A DNA stretch of 64,000 bases. Origin: JAFDVN01 sp964472275 (GTDB lineage: Bacteria; Acidobacteriota; Holophagae; Holophagales; Holophagaceae). This document shows positions 62,648 through 64,000 of this stretch, piece by piece. Below the pieces are notes generated by a model, which worked only from the letters and a program-made list of their open reading frames with translations, was not told the DNA's origin and did no database searches. Both the position numbers and the translations under genes were made by a program. The stretch is taken from contig CAYYJN010000007.1 of assembly GCA_964472275.1 (NCBI GenBank), positions 7,070-71,069 of the forward strand. The letters run 5' to 3'. Positions within the stretch are counted from its first letter, which is position 1; the number at the start of each line of letters is the position of its first letter.

Positions 62648-63880
62648 TCAGCGTATCAGAGCGGCCCGCCGCAACAGGTCGAGCCCGTACATCACGGCGC
62701 GGAGCTGCATGTCGGCGCGCGAACCCGCTTGGATCGGATGCTGGCAGACCGTCCCGTTCGGTCCGGCGAGGGCGATGAAGGTCGTGCCCACCGGGGCGGG
62801 GCCAGCCGGGTCTTCACCGGGACCCGCGTTGCCCGTCACGGCGAGACCCCAGGTGGCGCCCAGCTTGGCGCGGACGCCTTCCGCGAGCGCGCGGGTGGTG
62901 GCTTCGGACACTGTCCCGCGCGCCTTCAAAAGCTCCGTGTCCAATCCGGCGAGGACCGCCTTCGCCTCCGCCGTGTAGACCACGACCCCGCCTTTGAGCG
63001 CGCGGCTCGCACCCGGGATGGCCGTGAGGCGCGCGGCGATCAGACCGCCCGTCATGCTTTCGGCGAGGGCGAGCGTCTCGCCCTTCTTCGTCAGCAGATC
63101 GAGCACGGCGCTTTCCAGGTTGCCTTCGCCGCACAGGGCGAGGTCTTCTCCCAGTACCGCTGTCAGATCGCTCCGGGCCGCCTCCAGCGCGGCGGCGTCA
63201 GGGCTCCGGACGATGAGCTCCACCTGCATGAGGGACGCGAGGATGGTCCAGTCCAAGTGGGCGTGCTTATCCCTCAAGCCTTTGGTGCGTTCGTCCACCA
63301 CGCTCTCGGGCACGCCGGACACCAGCATCCGCAGCGTCTTCAGGGGTCGTTCCGCCAGCGGCGCGAGGCGCGGCGACACCTGCTCCGTCCACATGCGCTT
63401 CATTTCCTGGGGCACGCCAGGCATGAGCACGACGCGCCGCCCCGGAAAGCCGGATGGGCTCTCCCACAAGATGCCCGGCGCAGTGCCGATGGGATTCGCC
63501 AGGACCTCCGCCCCTTCCGGCACCAGCGCCTGCTTGAAGTTGCTGGGGCTCGGCGTGCGCCCACGGGATTCGAAGAAGGCGAGCAGGTTCGCCTTGGCCC
63601 CCGCGTGTTCCTTCAAGGCCACTCCCAGCACTTCGGCCCAGAGTTCTTTCGTGAAGTCGTCGAAGGTGGGACCGAGACCGCCGGTGCAAAGGATGAGGTC
63701 GGAGCGGTCCAACGCCTCGCGGAACAACGCCTTCATGGCCTCGCGGTCATCGCCCACCACCGTCTTGCGGGAGAAGGCGAAGCCCAGCGAGGCCAACTCC
63801 TGCCCCAGCCACACCGAGTTGGTGTCCACGCGATCCGTGGTGAGCAGCTCCGTCCCGATGGCGATGGCTTCAATGCGCAT
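62648..63880 (-). CDS. cinA: CinA: pyridine-nucleotide recycling / competence-damage-inducible protein
   Basis: This 410-residue protein has the N-terminal MoCF-like pyrophosphatase domain (AIGTELLTTDRVDTNSVWLGQELA, LCTGGLGPTFDDFTKE, VVLMPGVPQEMKRMW) and the C-terminal nicotinamide-nucleotide amidase domain (LALAESMTGGLIAARLTAIPGAS, GLAVTGNAGPGEDP, GTTFIALAG). It recycles ADP-ribose and NMN-type damage products. It lies 4 bp upstream of plsY in the same unit, and its own upstream region holds a repeat. Confidence 0.95.
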   Translation of the reverse strand: MRIEAIAIGTELLTTDRVDTNSVWLGQELASLGFAFSRKTVVGDDREAMKALFREALDRSDLILCTGGLGPTFDDFTKELWAEVLGVALKEHAGAKANLLAFFESRGRTPSPSNFKQALVPEGAEVLANPIGTAPGILWESPSGFPGRRVVLMPGVPQEMKRMWTEQVSPRLAPLAERPLKTLRMLVSGVPESVVDERTKGLRDKHAHLDWTILASLMQVELIVRSPDAAALEAARSDLTAVLGEDLALCGEGNLESAVLDLLTKKGETLALAESMTGGLIAARLTAIPGASRALKGGVVVYTAEAKAVLAGLDTELLKARGTVSEATTRALAEGVRAKLGATWGLAVTGNAGPGEDPAGPAPVGTTFIALAGPNGTVCQHPIQAGSRADMQLRAVMYGLDLLRRAALIR

Positions 63881-63909
63881 GGGATGAGGCTACCGGAGGG
63901 CTTCTTGTT

Positions 63910-64000
63910 TATCCGCAGATTACGCAGATGACGCAGATTGAAAGCGCTAGCTCGATGGGCGCGAGGGCCGTTTTTAAATCGGCGAAATCTGCGTAATCTG
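63910..64000. repeat. CAGATTACG-type palindrome at the window edge
   Basis: TATCCGCAGATTACGCAGAT, then GACGCAGATTGAAAGCGC on the left, and AAATCGGCGAAATCTGCGTA ATCTG on the right, running off the window. It has the same 9-nt unit as 17965-18037 and 48773-48843. The arms are separated by about 40 bp containing GCGCTAGC. It lies just upstream of cinA. Confidence 0.8.

Overview
This window reads as a chromosomal segment of a GC-rich, diderm, probably anaerobic or facultative bacterium. The diderm envelope is shown by lpxC, lptB, an LptC/LptA-like protein, an outer-membrane barrel and several lipoproteins. Menaquinone appears to be made by the futalosine route (mqnC), deoxynucleotides by a B12-dependent reductase (nrdJ), and sigma-54 is encoded. 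The gene set and codon style suggest the Acidobacteriota, class Holophagae (Geothrix/Holophaga-like). That placement is my inference and could be tested with RpoN, RecJ or HisG trees. No rRNA, tRNA, CRISPR array, transposase or integrase was recognised. Two 100-N runs (24021-24120 and 31214-31313) are assembly joins: each is flanked by the same 55 bp on both sides.

Layout. 1-13.7 kb (minus strand): housekeeping and envelope genes rmuC (partial), tsaE, nnr, a trypsin-like protease, ahcY behind an SAH riboswitch, mqnC, a zinc-ribbon microprotein, hpf, rpoN, lptB, lptCA, recJ, accA. 13.8-20.4 kb (plus): a secreted protein, a fused coaE-tldD reading frame, tldE, a phosphosugar mutase and ispD. 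20.5-30.3 kb (plus): lpxC and a complete his operon, hisD-hisC/HAD-hisB-hisH-hisA-hisF-hisIE-hisZ-hisG, ended by a strong hairpin. 30.4-33 kb: small conserved proteins (P460-like cytochrome lipoprotein, TIGR02757 family, cysteine dioxygenase-like). 33-37.1 kb: a repeat-rich leader with tandem NrdR-like boxes, then nrdJ. 37.1-39.6 kb: a lower-GC restriction-modification pair, probably acquired. 39.6-50.4 kb: scattered metabolism (BNR protein with a MoaD-like carrier, lipoprotein hydrolase, mdh, mtgA, rsmE, GNAT, TfoX-like, LolA-like, aldolase with mtnA). 50.4-56.7 kb: a lipid A / glycan modification neighbourhood (ArnE-like flippase subunit, two ArnT-like transferases, VirK/YbjX-type protein, ArnA-dehydrogenase-like enzyme). 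56.8-63.9 kb (minus): an outer-membrane barrel protein, corA, a zinc-type dehydrogenase, a YbhB-like lipoprotein, gpsA, plsY and cinA, most linked by ATGA/GTGA overlaps.

The most unusual non-coding feature is a dispersed set of imperfect palindromes between genes. Each is built from degenerate 7-nt or 9/10-nt units. The unit sequence differs from element to element, but the architecture (a unit array, a short spacer, then its reverse complement) recurs at about a dozen sites, several inside operons just before a start codon. Other points of interest are a HisC-HAD fusion that probably supplies histidinol-phosphatase, the CoaE-TldD fusion, the SAH riboswitch with an overlapping terminator, and paired NrdR boxes around the nrdJ promoter.
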